Of a DNA stretch of 64,000 nucleotides, positions 1-8,543 are shown piece by piece (position 1 is the stretch's first letter; the number at the start of each line of letters is the position of its first letter). Source of the stretch: Pseudoneurospora amorphoporcata (Eukaryota; Ascomycota; Sordariomycetes; Sordariales; Sordariaceae). Location: the NCBI GenBank assembly GCA_033297205.1, contig MU859244.1:1-64000 (forward strand), in the 5' to 3' direction. The notes under the pieces were generated by a model. That model did no database searches and was not told the origin of the DNA. It saw only the letters and a list, made by a program, of their open reading frames with translations. Position numbers and translations under genes: made by a program.

Positions 1-92
1 TTCCGCTCCTCTCAGCTACAAGTGCATAGTTCACTGTAGCATCCCTATACTAGTACTATCATCATAGGCTAGTTAGGGCATTGCAGCAAACA
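1..92 (+). repeat. 3' end of an LTR (family B), truncated by the window edge
   Basis: These 92 bases match 3876-3967, the 3' end of the complete solo LTR described at 3306-3967, with only two differences by eye. The copy ends in the same GCAGCAAACA. It abuts the decayed gypsy gag frame on the minus strand, so it appears to have inserted into that gag. The 5' part and the upstream target duplication lie outside the window, so I cannot tell a solo LTR from a full element. Confidence 0.85.
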
Positions 93-1058
93 GGTCTTTA
101 TAGAGTCGTCGAGGTCGTAGCGGTCGATAAGGGTGGTAAATCTGTCCTTAAAATCGAGCTACTTCTGACCCTTGGTTATTTCTAGGGTCTCGAAGTTACG
201 ACGGGACTCGAGGGTAAAATCTATGCAGTCGTACTTGGTATCGAGGTGAGTGAGTAGATCCTCGCCAGTCTTCTACTTCCTCTTATCCTTATCGGCTTCC
301 TTTAACAACGGTATAGCCTAGGCAGAGAGGGCGTAAAAGGCAGCGCCACTAAGGTATTGCATGATTTAGGCGAATTTGTAACGTTCATTTTAATCGAAGT
401 ATTAAGCGTCCTAAAACTAATAGAGCTCGATCTTAGTACGCCAAGCGCGGTAAGACTCAACGCGTTTAACAGCGGTACTACCCTCGCTAGTAAAGACCTT
501 AGGGTCCTTACTAATCCTAAATTTGGAAGTAGACATGTCGTCATCTATAGGAATAGCTTCGGGAGGGATAACTCCTAAGCGCATAGTCTTCTTTAGATTT
601 TTAATAGTATTACTCTTCTCTTTGAATTTAGTAGTAGTATCCTTCTTAAGTTTATTATAGGCGTCAGTAGTAACGTTAAGCGCGGTATTAGTATTAGTAA
701 GTTTGTTCTAAGTAATAGTAAGCTACTTTTCGAAATAAGTAATTTTATCGTTGAGCTTAGTAATAGTTACGTCCTAGTTTGCCAGCTGTTCCGCGTTGTT
801 AGCGAGCGCGTCGTTGGCGACTGCGACGAAGGAGTTTGCCTTAATTACGTCTTAGTCGAGCGCGATAATAGTGTAGCTGAAGGCGGGATGGTTAGTAAGC
901 TCAGAGGCGGTATCAAGGTCGCTTTGCTTAGTTAGGGCACTAGGGTTAGGACTACCGTTGAGGGCCTCTATAATATTCTCGAAGAGTTGCTCGTGAGCGG
1001 GGTCGACGATAGAGCCGATAGCGGAGATAGCAACGTCAACGTCGGTAACGGACGACAT
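93..1058 (-). pseudogene. Ty3/gypsy-like gag remnant, RIP-mutated
   Basis: Reading the minus strand from the ATG at 1058 gives one long frame that begins MSSVTDVDVAISAIG and is broken only by TAA/TAG codons. These stops fall where glutamine is plausible, as expected from CpA to TpA mutation. Near 250-450 the frame carries the gag pattern YRAWRTKIELY, then NERYKFA, then YLSGAAFYALSA, which resembles the retrotransposon gag/capsid core. CA and TG dinucleotides are visibly scarce and TA is frequent. The frame runs into the LTR fragment at 92. Family assignment to gypsy rather than copia is by pattern only. It cannot make protein now. Confidence 0.7.
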
Positions 1059-1450
1059 TTATTAGCTCGATTAATAAAGGGGATGAGTGCTACCTTATAA
1101 GTAGAAAGCCCTACCTTGTAGGCGCTAGGGAGAATTACGGTGCGATTTGTAGTATTACTAGTCGGACTCGAAGTCGAACCTGCTAGCGGCGCAATGCGAC
1201 TGAAACTGTCGCAGTGCGATAAGAAAGGTCGTAGGCACGTCGGAAATTCTCACGACGGCGGCGATTGATTAAGATAGAATTGTACGCTCGCAGCGTAATA
1301 GTAAGTACAACTAACTATCACGGTACAAGGTGAGGTAGGGGGTAAATATAACATACGTAGTTGTATGAGGAGAGAGGAAGAGAAGAAAAGGAAGTATACA
1401 GTCTAAATATAGGGATGCTCTAGATCCAAACTAAAGCCCACTAGTACATG
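1059..1450. other. Non-coding flank of the gag remnant
   Basis: No gene is visible. In the orientation of the minus-strand gag this would be the 5' leader or LTR side of that element. It contains GCG-rich patches with few CA/TG dinucleotides, consistent with RIP, but I could not place a second LTR copy or a primer-binding site. Confidence 0.4.
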
Positions 1451-1519
1451 CATACGTACGATCCTATTAGCCAATAGCCAATAAGGACTCGATAGCTGTG
1501 CCAATTGTACAGCGCATCA

Positions 1520-1811
1520 CCAATACTATCACAAGTAATCCTATAATACTACCCCTCCAAACCAACTTGCTAACAGAATAGGATAGACTCGAGGACTGGC
1601 CATTGCCCAACCTTGATGCGCGTGGTTTGGAGCTGCGACTTGCTCTTCTCCACTCGAGCAAGGTTGGCAGGGTTCTTCTTCTTATCGAGGTATCGAGAGA
1701 TGGTGTAATGAGGGATATCGTAACCTCATTTCGCTTGAATTCAACGGGAGGCATAGGCAAGTGACTGGCAAGTGACGGTCGAGTCTGTTGGCGGGCAGCC
1801 CACTCTTGCAA
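1520..1811 (-). pseudogene. Possible DNA-transposase helix-turn-helix fragment (pogo/CENP-B type)
   Basis: The minus strand encodes the stretch HYTISRYLDKKKNPANLARV, followed by IKVGQWPVLESILF and a stop. The order (a helix-turn-helix like TISRYL, then a basic linker, then a WPxLE motif) resembles the N-terminal DNA-binding region of pogo/Fot1/CENP-B-like transposases. A frame change separates this part from the upstream MQEWAARQQTRP portion. No DDE catalytic region was recognised. The assignment rests on pattern memory only and may be wrong. Confidence 0.35.
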
Positions 1812-1814
1812 TTC

Positions 1815-2280
1815 TAAGCGCTAGGCCCAAGTAAGAGAGGGGTGCTTGCACTTTGGTATAATATAGTACTAGAAAGTTGTTTCCTTAGCCTTAGATTTAC
1901 TAACAAAAATATATAGGGAGGAGGTTTCTTACTAACAAGAGTAGTAGGTGGGTAAAATAGGGTGGGTTCTAGAGGGTGGCGTGCCTTCGAGGGTGGGCAA
2001 AAGAGGTAGTGGGCAAAGGAGGTGGGCAAAATAGTATAAATTAGTGATGACTTGGTGGCTGAGGGTCTAGATTTGTAAGATTCTAAGACCCTAACCCTAA
2101 GATTTTCGGGCTGTTAGCAGCTGTTAGAAGCTCGGATTCGCTTGTTAGGACCCCCTTTTATGTAAAAATTAGGCCGCTAGCGTTGCACTTAGTAGTTAGC
2201 AATCCCCTCACTAGAGAGAATACGGGCAGCCAGAATCCGTTGCAAAAGGGAGGGTTCTAGCATTAAGGGGGGTTAGTATT
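1815..2280. other. Non-coding relic DNA between transposon fragments
   Basis: Contains repeated GTGGGCAAAAGAGG-like words near 1935-2035 and a run of A/T-rich sequence. No intact reading frame or recognisable domain was seen. It probably belongs to the adjacent transposon relics. Confidence 0.4.
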
Positions 2281-2408
2281 AATAGAGGTTACTGTATTAC
2301 GTTTACGGTCAACAAACTTTGCGAAGCGAATACAAAACTAACAACTAGCTCAATGACAGTTATAAAGCACCTCTTTCGATATTTGTCAAAAACTATAGAT
2401 ATAAGTAT

Positions 2409-2896
2409 TGTTACGAACTTAAGCGAATAGCACGGGCTAACTAAGTCACCAGGACACGCAGAGGCGGGGCTATGTAACCATAGAGGCCAGTAAGACAGAA
2501 GACTAGAAGGCTCACAAGCTAAGAAGGCTTACAAGCTAAGAAGGCTCACAAGCTAAAAGGGCTCACAAGCTAAGAGGGCTTACGTCGTAAGCCAGGCTTA
2601 CGCGTGAGCTAGGGCTACACGGTGAGCTAGCTCACAAAGTGAGCTAGACTCTCTAAGTGAGCCAGGACAACATTAAGAGTCTAAGGACACTCGGGTCCCA
2701 GTCAACGGCAGAGATATAAGAAGGCACCTAGAGAACCAGCTAGCAAGATAGTTCGATAGTAGTTAATTGATCTTTATCACCGAGACACGTATAACGCTAC
2801 TATACTTGTTGTGAACCTTTTGGCTTTACCGAATAGCACTGATAGTCTTTACCTTCAGCTATCCCACTTAGGCAGATTAGACTACCGTTCGTCACA
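2409..2896 (+). repeat. Solo LTR, family A copy 1 (488 bp)
   Basis: It begins TGTTACGAACTTAAGCG and ends CCGTTCGTCACA, sharing both ends and much of the interior with the copy at 4992-5417. The flanking 5-mers are AGTAT (2404-2408) and GGTAT (2897-2901), a target duplication with one G/A difference that RIP could explain. Removing the LTR and one duplicate restores the copia frame across the junction. No internal domain of the parent element remains, so this is a solo LTR. Confidence 0.85.
2507..2574 (+). repeat. Four 17-bp tandem units inside LTR A copy 1
   Basis: The unit AAGGCTCACAAGCTAAG is repeated four times (2507, 2524, 2541, 2558) with one or two changes per unit. The sister LTR at 4992-5417 lacks this array. 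The 68 bp of array account for most of the 62-bp length difference between the two copies. Confidence 0.8.
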
Positions 2897-3305
2897 GGTA
2901 TAGTTCTAGGCGGAAGGCTCTCGCTACGGGATATGGATTTGAAGGCATTCGGAGATGCTTCCTTTGCTGACGACCTGGCAACTCAGCACAGTACTGGAGG
3001 TCATGTGGTATTTCTGGATAGAGGCCTAGTATTTTGGAAGTCAAAGAAGTAGGCCTTTGTGATAACGAGTACTATAGAAGTAGAGTTTATTAACTTGGTC
3101 CTAACTGTAAAGTCTTTGTAATGGATTGCATATATGCTGGAAGAGTTGGGCTATACTTAACTACCTTTAAAAGTGCTATATATGGACAGCAAAAATGCTC
3201 GAGATAGGGTTTTAAATCGTAAAGTGCCAGGAAGGAATAGGTGTATAGATGTCAGGTTCAAATGGATTATTGAGAGCGTCGAGGCACAGGAGTTTAATAT
3301 CATTC

Positions 3306-3967
3306 TGTTAACGTGTGGCTAGTACTATGCCTTGTAACTGCCTTGTACTACCTTGTAGTATAGAAGGCTAATTGCTAAGGATACTATTCCTTCTACGTCA
3401 TGGAATTAGTCGACTTAGCCTCTACAGAATTTACTAGAATACAGAGGTTTTACTATTATATTCTAGATTCTCGAACCTGTTCAGCATTCTCCCTAAATTG
3501 ATTTGTCATCATGGAATGCAACAGAAGCTTATAGATTCAACTCTTTCCTTTCATGGTATAGTACTCGTACAAGCACTTCTACACTCTAGAAGCTTCCAGA
3601 CACTCAGCATTTATGTATATAAAGACCTCTCCTCTCCGTTAGTTAGTCACTCCTTAAGCAAGCAAGCAAGCAAGGACACTCAAGCAATACAATACGGTCT
3701 TTTCTTATAGTGCAGAGTTCACTATAATAAGTTGTTTCCCACAGTGCAAAGTTCACTGTAATCTTCTGTCTTGAGAGCAGAGTCCTCTCTAAGACCTCTT
3801 TTACAACACTCCTATTGTATTTGCAACTACGCTGCAACTACACTGCTTCCTTTAGCACTGCTGTCGTACCACCGCTTCCGCTCCGCTCAGCTACAAGTGC
3901 ATAGTTCACTGTAGCATCCTTATACTAGTACTATCATCATAGGCTAGTTAGGGCATTGCAGCAAACA
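3306..3967 (+). repeat. Solo LTR, family B (662 bp) with perfect target duplication
   Basis: It begins TGTTAACGTG and ends GCAGCAAACA, so the termini are TGTT...AACA. It is flanked by CATTC at 3301-3305 and again at 3968-3972, a perfect 5-bp target-site duplication. The insertion lies inside the RNase H part of the copia remnant, and the frame is restored exactly when the LTR and one CATTC are removed. The last 92 bases are nearly identical to 1-92. A TATATAAAG box-like word lies at about 3615, and GCAAGCAAGCAAGCAAG is a short tetranucleotide repeat near 3658. Confidence 0.9.
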
Positions 3968-4084
3968 CATTCACATTAGAGGAGAGGAGATGATTGCAGA
4001 CGGTTTGACGAAGCCGCTGAAGGCAGATAAGCATTCCAGGTTTGTTACAATGCTAGGATTGGAGGACAGGAAGGTTCCTTAGGT

Positions 4085-4325
4085 TGATTGACAGCCTTAA
4101 GCTTCTCAACACCATAATTTTGTTATTTGTTTACTTATAATAGTCTCTACAAAGCTGTTTCGGGCTACGGGGGCGTGTTGTTGGGTGGGTTCATGTCCTC
4201 ACCCCTCTTTTGTCTTGTCGTGTAGGTCCATGCCCTCATACCCTTCCTGTATTTTAGCTCTCTACACTTCTTTTCCTTTTCTACTCTAGCCTTCTCTCCA
4301 TAGCATATACACATCTACACATCGT
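4085..4325. other. Spacer between copia end and gypsy pol remnant
   Basis: Pyrimidine-rich sequence directly after the copia stop codon. It may be the 3' untranslated part and LTR edge of the copia element (for example TGTTGTTGGGTGGGTTC near 4178). No second LTR copy is present in the window to prove this. Confidence 0.35.
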
Positions 4326-5725
4326 TTTGCCCTCTAATCCAAGATAAACCTTCGGTAGAAATTAGCGAACCTGAGGAAGGATTGTAACTCCTTAAGCGTT
4401 ATAGGTTGTTTCCATTCTAAAATACCCTTAACTTTGTCTTCAACTATGCCAATACCCTAGGGAGAGATGATGTAACCCAGGAACTCGACTTCAGTAACTC
4501 CTCATTTACACTTCTGTGGGGCAACGGTAAGATAGTTATTAGTGAGCCGTTTCAGGACTTCCAGTACCAGGCCATCGTGTTCTTACTCAGTGTCGGCGTA
4601 GATTAAGATGTTATCTAGGTAGACGAACACTCCTACGTCCAGAAGGTCCATAAACAAGTGGTTCATCATGGCCTAGAACGTGGAGGGAGCGTTGATTAAA
4701 CTCATGGGCATGACAACGTACTCGAAAAGGCCGTATTTACATCGGAAGGCGGTTTTCCACTCGTAGCCTTTAGCCATTCGAACGAGGAAGAAGCCTGATT
4801 TGAGGTCGATTTTCGAGAAGAACTTGGCCGTTCTAAGAGCATGTTGAAGTTCCGTAATGAGCGGGATGGGATGTCTAACGGGAATAGTTATTCTATTGAG
4901 GATTCAGTAATCAACTATTAGTCAGAGAGGATTATTTGGATCTTTCTTCTCGACGAACATAAGGGGTGCGTTGTATAATGTGGTGGATTTTTGTTACGAA
5001 CTTAAGCGGCACTAGGGTCGCCCAAGACCCGACCACTCACTGGCGATAACCAGTGTAACACCCAGGAGGTCAAGCACGTGCCAGAAGAGCGTATGCAGGT
5101 GCTCACTGACGCACGGGCTCATAGTGAGCAGGGCTCACGGTGAGCCAACACCAGAGTGAGCTATCATACATTCTATAGGGGTTTACGACCGCGTGAACAT
5201 CTGAGGATAGATATCTCGCAGTAGGGCGAGGAGGTATAAAGGGACTACGGGAGAACTTAGATTGTTAGATAGTTCGACAGTAGTCAATTGATCTTTATCA
5301 CCGAGACACGTATAACGCTACCATACTTGTTGTGAACCTTTTGGCTTCACCGAACAGCACTGATAGTCTTTACCTTCAGCTATCCCACTTAGACAGATCA
5401 GACTGCCGTTCGTCACAATTTTCTTATTCGTCCCGAGTTCAGCATTTTTTTGAGCTAAGGTTTGAGGGCATCGAGTTCGCGGCTACTCATTGCGAAGAGG
5501 GGTCTATGAGGCAGTGTTTCCCTTTCCTTTAGGTTAATCTTGTGATCCTAAGGTTGGTGATCAGGCATTCGTATTGCCGCTTCCTCGCTTATGATGGGGA
5601 GGAATTCCCAGAATTTTTCTAATACCGCTACGATGGCTGCGTCGATCTTGGTCTAGATGCTGGCGATAGCTTCAGTAGGGGTATCACACGGACATTTGCC
5701 CACAGTTTTAGGTTAGGGTTGCCGA
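4325..5725 (-). pseudogene. Ty3/gypsy reverse-transcriptase remnant, split by a solo LTR
   Basis: Reading the minus strand from about 5725 downward gives, in order: EEAAIRMPDHQP; LPHRPLFAMSSRELDALKP; NAPLMFVEKKDPNN; KFFSKIDLKSGFFLVRMAKG; VFVYLDNILIYADTE; EFLGYIISP; FLRFANFYRRFI. These are the successive blocks of a gypsy reverse transcriptase, including the catalytic YxDD-type block, here YLDN, so the second Asp is changed. The frame is intact apart from TAG codons at likely glutamine positions, again a RIP pattern. The solo LTR at 4992-5417 interrupts it, and the frame joins when that LTR is removed. No protease, RNase H or integrase block was recognised alongside. Confidence 0.85.
4992..5417 (+). 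repeat. Solo LTR, family A copy 2 (426 bp) with perfect target duplication
   Basis: It begins TGTTACGAACTTAAGCGG and ends GCCGTTCGTCACA. The flanks are ATTTT at 4987-4991 and ATTTT at 5418-5422, a perfect 5-bp duplication. The last 150 or so bases are almost identical to the end of the LTR at 2409-2896. It sits in the gypsy pol remnant, between the blocks NSGRIRK and NAPLMFVEKKD of that frame. Confidence 0.9.
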
Positions 5726-6210
5726 GGCTTAGCAGAGCCTCCACGCCTGGCATCAGCCTTATGAATGCCCAGCGGCCGCAGGCCGCGAGACTCAAACTCA
5801 CCTCGGCCGGACTCTCGGCCATCAGCACTACTTACCCGAACTTCTCCCGACGCTACCGGCTAGCGAGCCAAACCCTGAAAGTGCCGAAGACGCTGATGAA
5901 GCACCACGAGACGATCCTAATCTCGAGACGATCCCAATCTTCCCAGAAGCAACCACAGCCAACCAAACAAGAAGCAAGGCGCACGGATGAAGGACAACGC
6001 TAAAGGAAGATAGAGAATGGATGAAGGCATTTAGAAAGTTCTATATGTATGATAGATGCCTTGAAGCCTCAGGCGACAAGGCTTGATGCGTACCTCAAGA
6101 ACGTGCCGATTCCGTTTGGCATAAGAAGGCCTTGAAGCCCAACCTTCTCCTGGAGGTTGAGAAGATCAACAAGGCCTTCGAGACCAAAGAAGTTTATTAG
6201 TTGAATTGAA
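5726..6210 (+). pseudogene. Decayed ORF fragment, probably transposon-derived
   Basis: The plus strand holds a frame with PESAEDADEAPRDDPN, then LETIPIFPEATTANQ, then after a TGA the stretch EDREWMKAFRKFYMYDRC. This looks like real protein sequence with stops added. A second frame in the same region is open for 94 codons from 5719. I do not recognise the domain. Its place inside the repeat cluster suggests a gag or spacer part of another element. Confidence 0.35.
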
Positions 6211-6490
6211 CTACTGTTCCAAGCCCAGATTACTGCCCTTGTCATAAGGGGGAAGTCCCATGACGATAGTACTGGTGCAATTCTTCTAATAGTATTCTAA
6301 AGAGAACTTGATTTTCTATATTTTATCAAAGAAGCAAGTAGGCTCGTGCTGGAGTAACTACTAGTGTGGGAGGATGATATTGTATTTGTTACAGAATGCA
6401 CTCGGGTGCCTCTTCCGGGACAAACTATATAAGACCACTTAAGCGACCGAATTGCCAGCTTTAGTTACTTGTATCCTTTTGCAGGAACAT

Positions 6491-6582
6491 GGCCTGGTTA
6501 GCGTAGTGGTCTGCCACCGCCGTGACACTTGTCACGAGCGACGTGGTCACGAGAGACAAGCTTAACACGTTGATTCCAGGTC
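6491..6582 (+). tRNA. tRNA-like relic (Asp-like D arm), probably a pseudogene or SINE head
   Basis: The sequence GGCCTGGTTAGCGTAGTGGTC looks like the 5' half of a tRNA, with an A-box-like TTAGCGTAGTGG. GGCCTGG can pair over all seven positions (one G-U) with CCAGGTC at 6576-6582, as an acceptor stem would. The B box is poor (GTTGATTCC, one base short of GTTCGATTCC) and the middle is expanded with two GTCACGAG copies. The total of 92 nt is too long for an unspliced Asp tRNA. A working tRNA is unlikely. Confidence 0.3.
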
Positions 6583-6867
6583 TACAGTGGAATCACAAGA
6601 TGGAGAAGAAAAGAGGGAAAGGTGCAAAGGTACACCACGGGTCGAGGGTTTTGACTTCGAGCCCTGGTGCCCTGTGCGCGTGACGTTAGCCGTGCCAATG
6701 GCCTGTGTCTGGGGACCATCCGCCAGTGCCATAACAGTATTCGTTATTTATCTTAGAAAGCTCGAAGTTTAAGCGGGTGTAGTGGTCTTCTTGATGCCGT
6801 AGAACGAGGATATTAGTGTAATAACGGCCACTTACTGAATCGGCTTCCGCGTTGAATCCTAGGAGGC

Positions 6868-7162
6868 TGCGAATATTAGCTCGTTTGAAGAGGGAGAGGA
6901 GTTGAAGGGCAACAGGTGTCTTCAGTTTCTCAAGAAGAGTCCAGGTCACGACGATGCCAAGGATTGGGAGAAGTATCTCCAGACACTCCGCCCGCAACCC
7001 GTGAGAGAGGCTGTGGAGGCTGTGAAGAAGGAGGAAACCCGCCAACGCAGCAAAAAGCCTCAGTCTGATACCACAGGATCTACAAGTGCGAGAACCAATC
7101 GGGCACAGCAACCGGGTTCGACTTCGGCCCTCTATGGCGGACAGGCGGCGCCGCCGTCCTAG
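6868..7162 (+). CDS. Possible 3'-terminal exon of a truncated gene
   Basis: After an acceptor-like sequence (AATCCTAG ending at about 6862) the plus strand is open to a TAG at 7160-7162. It encodes a charged, hydrophilic C-terminus with FEEGEELKGNR, DAKDWEKYLQTLRPQPVREA and a Gly/Ser/Ala-rich tail ending YGGQAAPPS. Composition and the amphipathic middle look like real protein. No start codon or upstream exon can be joined to it, and transposon debris lies directly upstream. It may be a gene whose 5' part was destroyed. I do not recognise a family. Confidence 0.3.
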
Positions 7163-7169
7163 GTGTGAG

Positions 7170-8483
7170 GAGACGACACCAGGAACAGAGCGTCATGAAT
7201 TTCTTTTCCAAAGGTTTTCCATCCATGGGCCACATACCCTTTTTCTTTCATCCTTCCCGGCGCTTTCCCTTTCGGTCTGTTTCCTTTCCCCAGGCGTACC
7301 GCATCGTATATGGTCACCACAGTCATTACCTTGAGTGTGAAGCTATCGTGCATGAGTAGGACGCGGAGGAACACAAAGTCAAACATTTCTTTCCATCTCC
7401 CCTTTTTTGTAGGCCTACACTGCTAGTTCTAGTCTAAGCCATCCAGTCATTATCATTCTTCAGCGGAAGGGTACGTCAGAATATAGGTAGAGAAAGACAG
7501 CTTGCTGATGCATGTTGCTAAGAAAATCAATCCAGTCCATGTACCTCAGTGGCTCGCTCGCACCTTCCAGTTTCACGTGCTGCCGCGCAATCCAGGCCCG
7601 GAAGGCACTATTCGGCCCATCTCCCACACAGGTACCTTCTTCCTTCCGAGCCGTCCCATCTAGATGCCCACTGCACCTCCCGCCTAGCGGTATGTAACCA
7701 AGGTCAACGCCGTAACTTTCAGCCCGGCGGGGACTCACAGCCGAGTGGTATTTTGATGCACGTTGCTTCCAATTTCCCGGTAGACCTTAGGTTCAAGTAA
7801 CGACAGGACGAAGATTATCCCCTAACGAGAATCCGTGAATCATCGTAAAGGCAGAAGATAAGTATATCAATGGACACTGCTGAATCTTGATCCCAGAAAC
7901 AACAAGAAGCTCCAAGCTGACAGCCAGTCGATATTCCATTACCTATTCAGGTGAACAAGTCCCTGTAACACTCTTGAGCAAATCGGATACTCAAGTTCCG
8001 GGGCTCCGGACCGTGGCCGATGACGACCCCACTTCATTGGCCGGGTGGGGCCGACGATGAAGACCCACCAAATTCCGAAACAAATTTGATGCACTAATAA
8101 ACTGCGAGGGTGCACCGTGCACCGAGGTACGATGGCCCGGCGCACTCCATTCACACCCCACCAACGAACGTCCTCGCCGACGGATGAGTGCGGCTCATTC
8201 ATGATTCCGTCACAAAGGCAGGACGCAAGTAAACAGACCGGCTTGTCCTGAGTACTTCCAAGATCAATAACTTGGAAACATTGCGTACGCCTCAGTCTTT
8301 TTGTTTTCGTTGTGTCTTTTTGTCCATCTTGAGTTGCCCACTTCGGAATTGGGAAAAGGAGCATTGCGACATTCATCAAATCTCGGTCCTGCTGAATCCG
8401 GTATTCGTCTCGAAATCGAACGTACGGCCGACAAATGATCGACGGGGCGAGAATGCAGTGACGAAAGAGACGGACTCCATACG
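7170..8483. other. Intergenic region upstream of the cardiolipin synthase gene
   Basis: Several open frames of 60-187 codons exist on both strands, but none shows a recognisable domain, convincing splice sites or family pattern. The 3' part (about 8200-8540) would hold the promoter and leader of the + strand gene that follows. Confidence 0.5.
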
Positions 8484-8543
8484 ATGACTTCACCACATTC
8501 ATTCAGTTCCAAGCAGACACCACTACTCACTCATTCATTCAAC

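Larger units (their letters stand above)
2310..4081 (+). pseudogene. Ty1/copia pol 3' end (RT tail and RNase H), split by two solo LTRs
   Basis: Once the two inserted LTRs are ignored, three segments read in one frame: about 2310-2408, 2902-3300 and 3973-4081. The first carries the copia RT-tail motif KHLFRYLSKTIDI. The second carries the RNase H pattern FGDASFADDLATQHSTGGHV followed by FWKSKK. The third ends MIADGLTKPLKADKHSRFV and terminates after LGLEDRKVP with a TAG at about 4081. This order is diagnostic of copia pol. At least one internal TAG falls where glutamine is expected (WKSKKQ), consistent with RIP. Only the C-terminal part of the polyprotein is present, so the element was already truncated or lies in pieces elsewhere. 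Confidence 0.85.

Noticed and set aside
2088..2100. ACCCTAACCCTAA, telomere-like repeat
   Set aside because: Only two units, inside relic DNA, with no longer array; chance or part of a transposon tail.
5332..5532. 66-codon ORF in LTR family A
   Set aside because: It lies within the LTR and crosses its end; conservation between copies reflects the repeat, not coding.
7939..8502. 187-codon minus-strand ORF
   Set aside because: It overlaps the promoter of the cardiolipin synthase gene, has no domain and odd composition.
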